The notes beneath the pieces were generated by a model that made no database searches, was not told where the DNA came from, and was given only the letters and a program-made list of their open reading frames with translations. From Candidatus Elulimicrobium sp. (GTDB taxonomy: Bacteria > Omnitrophota > Gorgyraeia > Zapsychrales > Fredricksoniimonadaceae): a stretch of DNA of 53,489 bases. The position numbers and the translations under genes are program-made. The stretch is taken from the NCBI GenBank assembly GCA_020720365.1, contig DYOU01000008.1:1-53489 (forward strand). The letters run 5' to 3'. Positions 17,706-26,000 of this stretch are shown here, one piece after another. How positions within the stretch are numbered: the first letter of the stretch is position 1; each line of letters begins with the position of its first letter.

Positions 17706-18731
17706 ATGAATAAATACGCTAAAACACTTTCGAATTTCAAGAATTGTCATATCCTTGTGGTCGGCGATCTTATTTTGGATCAATATATCAAAGGATCAGT
17801 TGATCGGATCTCGCCAGAAGCTCCTGTGCCGATCCTGCTTCAGAAGGAGATGTTTTATACACCTGGCGGAGCGGCCAATGTGGCTAATAATCTTAGTAGT
17901 CTTGGCGCAAAAGTAACAGTTGTTGGTCGTATTGGTGCGGATCTTGAAGGAGAGCTGCTTAAGAAGGTTCTTCAGGAAAGGCAGATTCGCATTGCCGGTA
18001 TTATGTCCGATACGCGTGTGCATACGATCCTCAAAACGCGTATTGTGGCGCATCAACAGCAGGTTGTGCGTATTGACAGGGAGAAGGTCGTTGATGATTC
18101 AGATGGCAGGTTTTATGACGATAAGGTGGCGCCATTTATTCATAAAAATTTTTCTGATATAGACGGAGTGATTATATCGGATTACGGGAAAGGTGTTGTT
18201 CAGCCTCCCTTGGTGAATGATCTGACAGCTTTAGCCCGTAAGGCTGGTATTCCTATTGTTGTTGATCCGAAAGTGGAGCATTTGAAATTTTATGGCCAGG
18301 TGACATCGATCACTCCTAATCGTAAAGAGGCGGAGAATGCCCTGAAAAGTTTAGAGCCGGATACCCGTAAGGCGTTCGGGATTCTTAAAACCAGTCTTGA
18401 TTCTTTGGATGCCCTGAAAAAGATCGGCGCAGGGCTTCTTGAGTATTTAGGGATTGACTCCTTGTTGATCACCCTGGGTGAAGACGGGATGTGTTTATTT
18501 GAAGCAGGGAAAGACCCCGTGCATATTCCGACGCGTGCGCAGGAGGTTTTTGACGTGTCAGGGGCAGGAGATACTGTTATTTCTGTTTTTACATTGGCCA
18601 TGGCGGCTGGTGCGAAGAAGAAAGAAGCGGCAGACATGGCGAATCATGCGGCTGGGATCGTAGTTGGAAAGATAGGCGCTGCCGCGGTTACCATGGATGA
18701 GCTCGTTCGATCTTTGAAGGAATATAAATGA
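17706..18731 (+). CDS. rfaE1: D-glycero-beta-D-manno-heptose-7-phosphate kinase (HldE kinase domain type)
   Basis: A 341-residue PfkB-family kinase. The N-terminus GDLILDQYIKGSVDRISPEA is specific for RfaE/HldE, followed by PGGAANVANNLSSLGAKVTV and the catalytic-base motif DVSGAGDTVISVF. It phosphorylates heptose-7-phosphate at C1 for ADP-heptose synthesis. Only the kinase is present; E. coli HldE also has a C-terminal nucleotidyltransferase, so here that step must be encoded elsewhere. No GmhA, GmhB or HldD gene lies in the window. It supplies donor for the GT9 enzymes just upstream. The stop overlaps the kdsB start. Confidence 0.92.
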   Translation: MNKYAKTLSNFKNCHILVVGDLILDQYIKGSVDRISPEAPVPILLQKEMFYTPGGAANVANNLSSLGAKVTVVGRIGADLEGELLKKVLQERQIRIAGIMSDTRVHTILKTRIVAHQQQVVRIDREKVVDDSDGRFYDDKVAPFIHKNFSDIDGVIISDYGKGVVQPPLVNDLTALARKAGIPIVVDPKVEHLKFYGQVTSITPNRKEAENALKSLEPDTRKAFGILKTSLDSLDALKKIGAGLLEYLGIDSLLITLGEDGMCLFEAGKDPVHIPTRAQEVFDVSGAGDTVISVFTLAMAAGAKKKEAADMANHAAGIVVGKIGAAAVTMDELVRSLKEYK

Positions 18732-19468
18732 GTGCTGTTGGAGTTATTCCTGCCCGATTGTCTTCTACGCGGTTACCAGGCAAGATCCTTCTTGATATAG
18801 GTGGCAAGCCCATGCTTCAGCATGTTTGGGAACGTGCCCGGAAAGCCGTTAAGTTACAGGATGTTATTATTGCGTGTGATCATGAACAGATTTATGATAA
18901 AGCCCGGTCTTTTGGCGCTGAAGTGGTGATGACGCGTCAGGATCATCCTTCAGGTTCTGATCGTGTGGCCGAGGTTATGGCCTCCCGTTATTGTGATATT
19001 GTGGTGAATATCCAGGGGGATGAGCCGTTCATCGATCCTTTGCTGATCGACTCATTAGTAAAGTCTTTGGAGCTTGACCCCGCTCCTGTGATGGCCACGG
19101 TGATTCAGCGTTTTGAAAAGAAAGAAGATTTTTTTGACCCGAATGCTGTAAAAGTGGTTATTGATAAAAACAAGAACGCATTGTATTTCTCGCGTTCGCC
19201 TGTACCATATCATCGTGATGGGGGGATAATGGATGTATCTCGCTATTTCAAGCATTTAGGTATTTATGCCTATCGTCGGGAATTCTTGTTAACCTATTGC
19301 GTCTGGCCAAAATCATTTCTGGAGCAGGAAGAGGCGTTAGAGCAGCTAAGGGTTCTCGAGAACGGATATAAAATCAAGACAGTTGAGACGAATGCAGATT
19401 CGATCGGGGTGGATACGCCAGAGGATCTGATCAGAGCTAAAGGTTATTATGAAAAAACACGTTGTTGA
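18728..19468 (+). CDS. kdsB: 3-deoxy-manno-octulosonate cytidylyltransferase (CMP-Kdo synthetase)
   Basis: A 246-residue nucleotidyltransferase that activates Kdo with CTP. Motifs are VIPARLSSTRLPGKIL (CTP loop), HPSGSDRVAEV, VNIQGDEPFIDP (metal and substrate site) and YFSRSPVPYHRD. The length is typical. It begins with an ATGA overlap with the kinase gene and overlaps kdsA by 20 bases. Confidence 0.95.
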   Translation: MSAVGVIPARLSSTRLPGKILLDIGGKPMLQHVWERARKAVKLQDVIIACDHEQIYDKARSFGAEVVMTRQDHPSGSDRVAEVMASRYCDIVVNIQGDEPFIDPLLIDSLVKSLELDPAPVMATVIQRFEKKEDFFDPNAVKVVIDKNKNALYFSRSPVPYHRDGGIMDVSRYFKHLGIYAYRREFLLTYCVWPKSFLEQEEALEQLRVLENGYKIKTVETNADSIGVDTPEDLIRAKGYYEKTRC

Positions 19469-20276
19469 CCTGAATGGTATCAAGATTGGCGGAGGGAATC
19501 GATTTGTCCTTATAGCGGGCCCTTGTGTGATCGAAAGCCGTAAGTCAACACTCAAGATGGCTGGAGATATCGTCAAGATTGCCAGGCGGCTTAAAATCCC
19601 GTATGTTTTTAAAGCGAGTTTTGATAAAGCTAATCGAACATCGGTGGATTCGTTTCGCGGACCGGGGCTCAGTGAGGGCATTGATATTTTACGCGAGGTG
19701 AAAGAGAAGTTTGGGGTGCCTGTTGTGAGTGATATTCATGACATCGGTCAGATAGACCAAGTTGTTAAAGTTCTTGATGTTCTTCAGATCCCGGCATTCT
19801 TGTGCCGTCAAACAGATCTTTTATTAGCCGCTGCGCAAACGGGAAAAGTTGTTAATGTTAAAAAGGGGCAGTTCCTTGCTCCTTGGGATATGCGTTCATT
19901 GGTTAAGAAGCTAGAAAGCACGGGCAATAAACGGATCCTGTTAACAGAGCGTGGGGTGAGTTTTGGATATAATAATTTAGTGACTGATTTTACTGCTTTT
20001 CAGATCATGAAAGACACTGGTTACCCGGTTGTTTACGATGTGACTCATAGTGTTCAGCAGCCAGGGGGATTAGGGGATAAGACTGGCGGTCGTAGTGAAT
20101 TTATTCCGATGCTGGCGCGTTGTGGTGTTGCGGCAGGGATAGACGCGGTATTCATGGAGACGCATACAGATCCATCAAAATCCCTTTCGGATGGCCCTAA
20201 TATGATCCCCATCTCGAAGTTGGAGGCATTGCTGGTTACTATGATCAGGATAGATAATCTTGTGAAAGGGCAATAA
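19449..20276 (+). CDS. kdsA: 3-deoxy-8-phosphooctulonate synthase (Kdo-8-P synthase)
   Basis: A 275-residue TIM-barrel enzyme condensing arabinose-5-phosphate with phosphoenolpyruvate. The motif IAGPCVIES places a Cys (residue 26) where metal-dependent (class II) enzymes have their metal ligand; the E. coli enzyme has Asn there. Other metal-site segments, SDIHD and METHTDPSKSLSDGPNMIP, are present, as are KASFDKANRTS and PGGLGDKTGGRSEFIP. It is therefore predicted to need a divalent metal. It sits between kdsB and kdsD with 20-base and 1-base junctions. Confidence 0.95.
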   Translation: MKKHVVDLNGIKIGGGNRFVLIAGPCVIESRKSTLKMAGDIVKIARRLKIPYVFKASFDKANRTSVDSFRGPGLSEGIDILREVKEKFGVPVVSDIHDIGQIDQVVKVLDVLQIPAFLCRQTDLLLAAAQTGKVVNVKKGQFLAPWDMRSLVKKLESTGNKRILLTERGVSFGYNNLVTDFTAFQIMKDTGYPVVYDVTHSVQQPGGLGDKTGGRSEFIPMLARCGVAAGIDAVFMETHTDPSKSLSDGPNMIPISKLEALLVTMIRIDNLVKGQ

Positions 20277-20277
20277 A

Positions 20278-21240
20278 ATGTCTTTAAAACGGGCTAAAGA
20301 AGTATTAGAGATCGAAGCTGCGGCGATCAGAAACCTCATTTCTCATTTAGATGATGATTTTACGCGGGCGGTTGATGTAATGGCAGCGTGTGAAGGACGG
20401 GTCATCGTGGCGGGTATGGGTAAAACGGGGATCGTCGCCAGGAAAATTTCTGCGACTTTATCTTCAACCGGAACACCTAGTATTTATATGCATAGCGCTG
20501 AAGCGGTTCATGGGGATCTAGGGCAGGTTACTCGGGAGGATGTTGTTATTGTTATTTCTTCTAGTGGTGAAACTGAGGAGACTGTTCGGCTGCTTCCGTT
20601 ACTTAAAAGAATTGGCTGTAAGACAGTGGCTATGACAGGAGGGGTGCATTCTTCTTTGGCCAAGCATTGTGATCTTGTGTTGAACGTGGGGGTGAAAAAG
20701 GAAGGATGTCCTTTGGGTTTGGCGCCGATGGCATCGACAACCGCGACGCTCGCGATGGGAGATGCCTTGGCCGCCTGTCTGGTGGACCGGAAAAATTTCA
20801 AACGCGAAGATTTCGCGTTCTTTCATCCCGGAGGGAATCTTGGCCGGCGCCTTTTATTGACGGTCGAGGATATTATGCGTCAGGGGAATAATTTTGCGCA
20901 AGTCTCCGAGACGGCATTGGTGAAAGATGTACTTTTGGCGATCACCCGGGCGCGCTGCGGTTCCGCCTGTGTGTTGGATAAGAAAAAGAAATTCATCGGT
21001 ATATTCACCGATGGCGATCTTCGTCGTCATCTTGAGGAAGATACCAGAGTCCTTCAGTGTAAGGTTGCTGAAGTAATGACACGGAATCCTTTAACGATCA
21101 GTAAGGACCGCCTGGCGGCAGAGGCTTTCGCACTGTTGATGTCGAAGAAGGTTGATGAGCTTCCGGTAGTAGATGAAAAAGGTATTTTGGTTGGGCTTTT
21201 GGATGTTCAGGATCTTTTAAAGGCAGGGTTGGCCCGATGA
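20278..21240 (+). CDS. kdsD: D-arabinose-5-phosphate isomerase with CBS pair
   Basis: A 320-residue KpsF/GutQ-family enzyme that makes arabinose-5-phosphate from ribulose-5-phosphate for KdsA. Residues about 35-190 are a SIS domain (VAGMGKTGIVARKISATLSS, SAEAVHGDLGQV, SSSGETEE). Residues about 200-320 hold two CBS motifs (SACVLDKKKKFIGIFTDGD and LPVVDEKGILVGLLDVQDL). The active-site His is in HGDLG. It overlaps kdsC through ATGATG. Confidence 0.93.
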   Translation: MSLKRAKEVLEIEAAAIRNLISHLDDDFTRAVDVMAACEGRVIVAGMGKTGIVARKISATLSSTGTPSIYMHSAEAVHGDLGQVTREDVVIVISSSGETEETVRLLPLLKRIGCKTVAMTGGVHSSLAKHCDLVLNVGVKKEGCPLGLAPMASTTATLAMGDALAACLVDRKNFKREDFAFFHPGGNLGRRLLLTVEDIMRQGNNFAQVSETALVKDVLLAITRARCGSACVLDKKKKFIGIFTDGDLRRHLEEDTRVLQCKVAEVMTRNPLTISKDRLAAEAFALLMSKKVDELPVVDEKGILVGLLDVQDLLKAGLAR

Positions 21241-21734
21241 TGAAAAAATTGAAGAATATTAAAGTTTTAGCAATGGATGTTGACGGCGTTCTAACGAATG
21301 GCCATATTGTTTACGATGGTTTGGGCCGCGAGCTTAAGTTTTTTGATGTTCAGGACGGTTGCGGCATTGCTCAGTTACGCAAGGCCGGACTGAAGACGGC
21401 TGTTATTTCAGCGCGTAGTTGCCGGGCGGTTAAAGCGCGTATGGCAGACCTTAAAATTGATGCGGTTTATTTGGATGCGTATCCTAAAACAGGCGCGTAT
21501 GAAGATGTTCTGAAGAAGTTTCATGTGGTTGATGCCGAGGTTTGTTTTATGGGTGATGATTTGCCTGATCTCCCGGTTTTAAAACGGACGGGTTTTGCCG
21601 TAGCGGTTCAGAATGCTTCAGCCGAAGTAAAGAAACAGGCTGATTATGTAACGAAGTGTAAGGGCGGCCAAGGTGCGGTTCGTGAGGTGGTTGAAAAAAT
21701 CTTGAAAGCCCAGGGGAAATGGATCGTGGAATGA
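21237..21734 (+). CDS. kdsC: Kdo-8-phosphate phosphatase
   Basis: A 165-residue HAD-family enzyme of the small C0 type. It has the catalytic motif I AMDVDGVLTNGHIVYD, motif II near VISARS, a Lys region in YPKTGAYE and motif IV MGDDLPDLPVL. It releases phosphate from Kdo-8-P, completing Kdo synthesis. The start could be either ATG of ATGATG at 21237 or 21240. The stop overlaps the next start as ATGATG. Confidence 0.93.
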   Translation: MMKKLKNIKVLAMDVDGVLTNGHIVYDGLGRELKFFDVQDGCGIAQLRKAGLKTAVISARSCRAVKARMADLKIDAVYLDAYPKTGAYEDVLKKFHVVDAEVCFMGDDLPDLPVLKRTGFAVAVQNASAEVKKQADYVTKCKGGQGAVREVVEKILKAQGKWIVE

Positions 21735-22564
21735 TGCTTAAGTTTCTTTTTCTTTGTCTGATCGTCCTTCTTCAACCGGCGCTTTACGCGCAAGGGGCTG
21801 AGGATATGTCTCAGCAGATTGAGGGGTTTAATCTTGAAGGCTATTCTGAAGATGGCAACAAGTCCTGGGACATTAAAGGCGATAAAGCGGACATCCTCGG
21901 GAATAATGTCGCCGTGACGAATGTGAATGCGAACTCCTATGGCCAGCAAGACATGAACCTTACGGCTAAACAAGGGACGATCAATAAAGAGACCGGAGAT
22001 GTCAGCCTGCAGCACAATGTCGTGATAACGGCAGAGCGGGGGTCTGTCATGAAAACAGATACTTTGGATTGGCAGCGTAATAAGGATTTGGTCAGTACGG
22101 AAGATCCTGTGACGATCGAAGATAAGTCAATGCGTGTTCAGGGTATTGGGATGGAAGCTCACCCAAGCCTAAAGGACGCGACATTAAAGAGTGATGTTAT
22201 GGCTGATATTCAGGCGGAAGGCAAGAATAATAAATCCAATCGTATTCAGATCACTTCAGATGGGCCTATGGAGCTTGATCAGACAGAGATGACGGCGGTC
22301 TTTACGGTTAATGTTGTGGCGACGGAACCATTAAGCGGCCGTCAGTTGAAAGCGGACCGTATGGTTGTTCTTTTTGATGAACAGACCAAGAAGATCAAAG
22401 AGATCACGTGTACCGGTAATGTGGAAGTCCAGCAGGGGAATAATATTACACGCTCCGAAGGACTTATTTATAAGGCGGACGAACAGAAGATGGTATTGAC
22501 GGGGCGGCCAAAACTACTTTTGGATCCGGGCGATAATAACGCTAAGAGTGCGTTCAAATTTTAA
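21731..22564 (+). CDS. Fused LptC-LptA periplasmic LPS-transport protein
   Basis: A 277-residue exported protein with a signal peptide (hydrophobic to about 20, cut near ALYAQG). The N-terminal half resembles LptC: SWDIKGDKADI, NANSYGQQDMNLTAKQG, SLQHNVVITAERGSVMKTD and TEDPVTIEDKSMRVQGIGM. The C-terminal half has the LptA/OstA pattern: MELDQTEMTAVFTVNVVATE, LKADRMVVLFDE and ITCTGNVEVQQGNNITRSEG followed by DEQKMVLTGRPKLLL. It should form a beta-jellyroll bridge carrying LPS across the periplasm. The start at 21731 is chosen for its ATGA overlap with kdsC; 21719 is an alternative. lptB follows after 12 bp. Confidence 0.82.
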   Translation: MMLKFLFLCLIVLLQPALYAQGAEDMSQQIEGFNLEGYSEDGNKSWDIKGDKADILGNNVAVTNVNANSYGQQDMNLTAKQGTINKETGDVSLQHNVVITAERGSVMKTDTLDWQRNKDLVSTEDPVTIEDKSMRVQGIGMEAHPSLKDATLKSDVMADIQAEGKNNKSNRIQITSDGPMELDQTEMTAVFTVNVVATEPLSGRQLKADRMVVLFDEQTKKIKEITCTGNVEVQQGNNITRSEGLIYKADEQKMVLTGRPKLLLDPGDNNAKSAFKF

Positions 22565-22576
22565 CAGAAGATTATT

Positions 22577-23299
22577 ATGGATCTTTTAGAAGTTAAAGAT
22601 TTAGTTAAAGTTTATAATGGCCGTTGTGTGGTTAATGGCCTGGGCTTGACTGTAGGCCGGTCAGAGATCGTTGGCCTTCTGGGGCCAAATGGGGCAGGCA
22701 AAACGACATCATTTTATATGGCGGTGGGGATTGTCAAGCCTGATCGCGGCAGCATTTTCTTTGATCAGGAAGATATTACGCAGAAACCTATTCATGAACG
22801 TTGTCGTTTAGGAATGGGATATTTAGCCCAGGAACCTTCAATTTTCCGCAAGTTGACGGTGGAAGAAAATATTACGGCGGTACTGGAAACTTTGGATATC
22901 GGGGTGAGAGAGCGTCGGCGGCGCTTGGAATCTTTGTTGGAAGAGCTTAATATTTCGCATCTGGCCAGAAGTAAAGCGTATACCTTGTCCGGAGGAGAAC
23001 GCCGTCGATTGGAAATAACGCGCGCTCTTGTTACAAATCCATCGTTTCTTTTGTTGGATGAGCCGTTCTCCGGGATAGATCCTATTGTTGTCGCAGAAGC
23101 ACAGGAAATTATCAAAGACTTGAAAAAACGCGGTTTGGGCATATTATTAACCGATCATAATGTTCGGGAAACTCTTTCTATCGTCGATAGGGCTTATTTG
23201 GTGGCCGAAGGCCGAATTCTGATATCCGGGACAGCCCAGGACCTGATGAATGATGCTAAAGCAAGGAAAGTTTATTTAGGTGAGAAATTCACTATGTGA
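22577..23299 (+). CDS. lptB: LPS export ABC transporter ATPase LptB
   Basis: A 240-residue ABC ATPase. Walker A is LLGPNGAGKTTSFYM, the Q-loop region is YLAQEPSIFRKLTVEENI, the signature is LSGGERRRLEI and Walker B is FLLLDEPFSGIDPIVV; the switch His is in LLTDHNVRETL. The LFRKLTVEEN-like and GIDP motifs are typical of LptB. It powers LPS extraction from the inner membrane together with LptF/LptG, which are not in the window. It is the last gene of the Kdo/Lpt operon. Confidence 0.95.
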   Translation: MDLLEVKDLVKVYNGRCVVNGLGLTVGRSEIVGLLGPNGAGKTTSFYMAVGIVKPDRGSIFFDQEDITQKPIHERCRLGMGYLAQEPSIFRKLTVEENITAVLETLDIGVRERRRRLESLLEELNISHLARSKAYTLSGGERRRLEITRALVTNPSFLLLDEPFSGIDPIVVAEAQEIIKDLKKRGLGILLTDHNVRETLSIVDRAYLVAEGRILISGTAQDLMNDAKARKVYLGEKFTM

Positions 23300-23323
23300 A
23301 ATGAGAAAAAGGAGCCGTTCTGC

Positions 23324-24220
23324 ATGAAAGTATCTGTAAAGAAAATTGATGAGTTAAGAAGAGAAATGTCTTTTGTGGTCCCCAAGGAGCGGGTTGTTCA
23401 GAGGACGAATGAGGTGTTGGCTGAAATTACAAAGCATGCCAAGATCCCGGGTTTTCGTCCGGGTAAGGCTCCCAAGCATTTGGTAGAAGCGGCCCATGGG
23501 AAAACATCTAAAGAAGAAATGTTGAAGAATCTCATTCCGGAAGTTTATCAGGAAGGGTTGACAGCAGAAAAGCTGTTACCGATTGATTTCCCGATGATCG
23601 ATAAAGTTGAACTAAAAGAGGGTTCTTTGACTTTTCGTGCAACGATCGATCTGCGGCCTGAATTTGATGTGGATGGTTATACCCATATCAAGATCACAAA
23701 GAAATCTCCGGATGTAACCGAAGCAGAGCTTGATAAAACATTGGAATTCTTTAAAAAAGGCCGTGGGATGGAAGAGAACGCGGTTATTGACGATACTTTT
23801 GCCAAGAGTGTCGGTTTCCCTACTTTGGAAGAGTTCAAGAAGGCTTTAAAACGGAATTTGGAATTTGACAAGGAACGTCAAAACAGGGTCGATGTTGAGA
23901 ATCAGTTGATCGAACAACTTTTGACCAAATGTGATTTTCCTGTTCCTCAATCAATGGTTGATCGGCAGCTCCAGGGCCGTATTGATGAGTTCAAGGATCG
24001 GTTGAAGAAGTATGGGGCCAAGGAAGAGGCGATCGCCAAGAAACTTGAAGAGGCGATGAAGGAACTTCGGGATGCGGCCCAGAAGGATGTTAAGACGTTT
24101 TTGATCCTGCAGAAGATCGCGGAGAAGGAGAATATCTCTCCGGCGAAGAATGAGAATGTGACGATGAAAGTGATTGAGTTTCTTTTGAAAGAAGCACAAT
24201 GGGAGGAAGGCAAACAATGA
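23324..24220 (+). CDS. tig: Trigger factor lacking the PPIase domain
   Basis: A 298-residue trigger factor, much shorter than the usual 430-450. The N-terminal ribosome-binding domain is intact, with the signature GFRPGKAP (43-50) and a domain end near [15 protein letters not shown]. The C-terminal arm domain follows ([34 protein letters not shown]). Between them, where the FKBP-type PPIase domain of about 100 residues should be, only a short linker (about 129-165) is present. The frame is continuous, so this is a domain loss and not a frameshift. A good ribosome-binding site (AAAGGAG) precedes the ATG, and the stop overlaps clpP as ATGA. Confidence 0.9.
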   Translation: MKVSVKKIDELRREMSFVVPKERVVQRTNEVLAEITKHAKIPGFRPGKAPKHLVEAAHGKTSKEEMLKNLIPEVYQEGLTAEKLLPIDFPMIDKVELKEGSLTFRATIDLRPEFDVDGYTHIKITKKSPDVTEAELDKTLEFFKKGRGMEENAVIDDTFAKSVGFPTLEEFKKALKRNLEFDKERQNRVDVENQLIEQLLTKCDFPVPQSMVDRQLQGRIDEFKDRLKKYGAKEEAIAKKLEEAMKELRDAAQKDVKTFLILQKIAEKENISPAKNENVTMKVIEFLLKEAQWEEGKQ

Positions 24221-24825
24221 TCAGATCAAATTTGGTTCCTATGGTTGTTGAGAATACGGGGAACAGTGAGCGTGCATATGATATTTTTTCGCGATTGCTG
24301 AAAGAGCGTATTATCTTCCTCGGCGTTGCAATTGACGATGTTGTGGCCAATCTGGTGGTGGCTCAGCTTTTGTTTTTGCAATCGGAAGACCCGGATAAGG
24401 ACATCAGTATTTATATTAATTCTCCGGGAGGCTCAGTTACAGCCGGGCTTGCCATTTACGATACAATGCAATTTGTCAAACCGAAGGTTAGTACATATTG
24501 TATGGGGCAGGCCGCTAGTATGGGAGCTGTCCTTTTAACAGCAGGCGCTACGGGGAAAAGGTTTTCGCTTCCGAATGCGCGCATTATGATTCATCAGCCC
24601 TGGGGTGGGGCCGAAGGAACCGCCAGCGATATTTCAATTCAGGCTCAGGAGATCCTTCGGATGAAACATAATTTGTCCGCTATTATTGCCAAGCATTCCA
24701 ATCAACTTTTGGAAAAGGTTTTAAAGGATTCAGATCGGGATTTCTTTATGTCAGCCCAGGAAGCGAAAGATTACGGGTTAGTGGATCAAGTGATCGAAAC
24801 TTTACCTGTTGTTGTAAAATCATAA
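24217..24825 (+). CDS. clpP: ATP-dependent Clp protease proteolytic subunit
   Basis: A 202-residue serine protease. The catalytic Ser is in [11 protein letters not shown], His in [11 protein letters not shown] and Asp in [28 protein letters not shown] gives the oxyanion-hole glycines. Fourteen such subunits form the degradation chamber that works with ClpX or ClpA. The start at 24217 is chosen because it overlaps the tig stop (ATGA). In many bacteria clpX follows tig-clpP, but here an aminotransferase gene follows and no clpX is in the window. Confidence 0.95.
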   Translation: MIRSNLVPMVVENTGNSERAYDIFSRLLKERIIFLGVAIDDVVANLVVAQLLFLQSEDPDKDISIYINSPGGSVTAGLAIYDTMQFVKPKVSTYCMGQAASMGAVLLTAGATGKRFSLPNARIMIHQPWGGAEGTASDISIQAQEILRMKHNLSAIIAKHSNQLLEKVLKDSDRDFFMSAQEAKDYGLVDQVIETLPVVVKS

Positions 24826-24849
24826 CTTATTCTCAGAAGGGCGGTTCTT

Positions 24850-25989
24850 ATGAAAAAAGGTTTATTACTGACTCCGGGGCCATCGAAAGTGCCCGTGGAA
24901 TTGTGTGAAGTGTTAGGAAGACCGATCATGCATCATCGGACTCCTCAGTTTCAGCAGATCTTGAAAGAGGTGACCGAGGGGTTGAAGCAGATCATTCATA
25001 CGACGAGTGATGTGTATCTACTGGCATCTTCAGGTACAGGTGCGATGGAGGCTGCTGTGGCGAATCTCGCGTCGCCAGGAGATAAAGTTATTACAATTGA
25101 ATATGGAAAGTTCGGAGAACGTTGGGCGTCGTTGGCCAAGTCATATAAATTAAATCCTGTTACGATCAAGATCGAGTGGGGTCGGACGATTACAGCAGAT
25201 GAGGTTAAAGCAGCATTGACGCAGCATCCGGATGCCAAGGCGATTTTTTTGACTCAATGTGAAACGTCCACGTCTGCTACACCTGATATGGCGGCGATCG
25301 GTGCTGTTGTAAAGAACACACCGGTTGCTTTGGTCGTGGATGCGGTGAGCGCTCTCGGGACTGAGCCAATGAAAATGGATGAATGGGGAGTGGATGTGGT
25401 GTGCTCTGGTTCACATAAAGGGCTGATGCTTCCGCCGGGTGTTGGGATTGTTGCGGTTAGTGCTAAAGCTATAGCCTTGATCGAAGCATCAGCCAATATT
25501 CGTTTTTATTTTGATCTGCGTAAATCACGCAAGGCTTTAGCTGATACGGATACACCATTTACACCAGCGATTAATATTGTGATTGCCTTGAATGAAGCAG
25601 TGAAGATGCTTCTGGCTGAAGGGATAGATCAAAAACAGGAATATTATTTGAAGATGGCAAAGGCTGTTTGGGCTGCTGTGGAAGCCATCGGGCTAAAAGT
25701 TTATGCTCAGCCTCAGTATCGCTCCAGAGGTTTAACGGCGATCCTTATTCCAGAGGTATTAAATCCGAAAAAGCTTGTAAAAACAATGCGTGATACGCAT
25801 GGGATCACAATGGCCGGTGGCCAGGGAGATCTCGATGGTAAGATTATCCGTATTGCGCATATGGGGGCAGTTGATGAGTATGATATTCTGACAGGTTTAT
25901 CGTGCCTGGAGAAAGTACTCAAAGCCGCCGGTCATCAATTTGAACTGGGTGCCAGTTTAGCTGCGGCGCAGAAAATATTTAACAGTTAA
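24850..25989 (+). CDS. Class V aminotransferase, serine-pyruvate/alanine-glyoxylate type
   Basis: A 379-residue PLP enzyme of the AGT/SPT group. Motifs are LTPGPSKVPVELCEVLG, HHRTPQFQQI, ASSGTGAMEAAVANL (cofactor phosphate site), VVDAVSALG with the ring-contacting Asp, and SGSHKGLMLPPGVGIV with the PLP-binding Lys. It sits 11 bp before serA. In several lineages without classical SerC, a related class V enzyme makes phosphoserine or serine, so here it probably provides the transamination step after SerA; the alternative is serine-glyoxylate exchange. A ribosome-binding site (AGAAGGGCGG) precedes the start. Confidence 0.88.
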   Translation: MKKGLLLTPGPSKVPVELCEVLGRPIMHHRTPQFQQILKEVTEGLKQIIHTTSDVYLLASSGTGAMEAAVANLASPGDKVITIEYGKFGERWASLAKSYKLNPVTIKIEWGRTITADEVKAALTQHPDAKAIFLTQCETSTSATPDMAAIGAVVKNTPVALVVDAVSALGTEPMKMDEWGVDVVCSGSHKGLMLPPGVGIVAVSAKAIALIEASANIRFYFDLRKSRKALADTDTPFTPAINIVIALNEAVKMLLAEGIDQKQEYYLKMAKAVWAAVEAIGLKVYAQPQYRSRGLTAILIPEVLNPKKLVKTMRDTHGITMAGGQGDLDGKIIRIAHMGAVDEYDILTGLSCLEKVLKAAGHQFELGASLAAAQKIFNS

Positions 25990-26000
25990 GGGAGAGTTTT

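Noticed and set aside
23690-23830. Frameshift as the reason for the short trigger factor
   Set aside because: The frame is continuous from a normal N-terminus to a normal C-terminal domain; no remains of a PPIase domain were seen in other frames.
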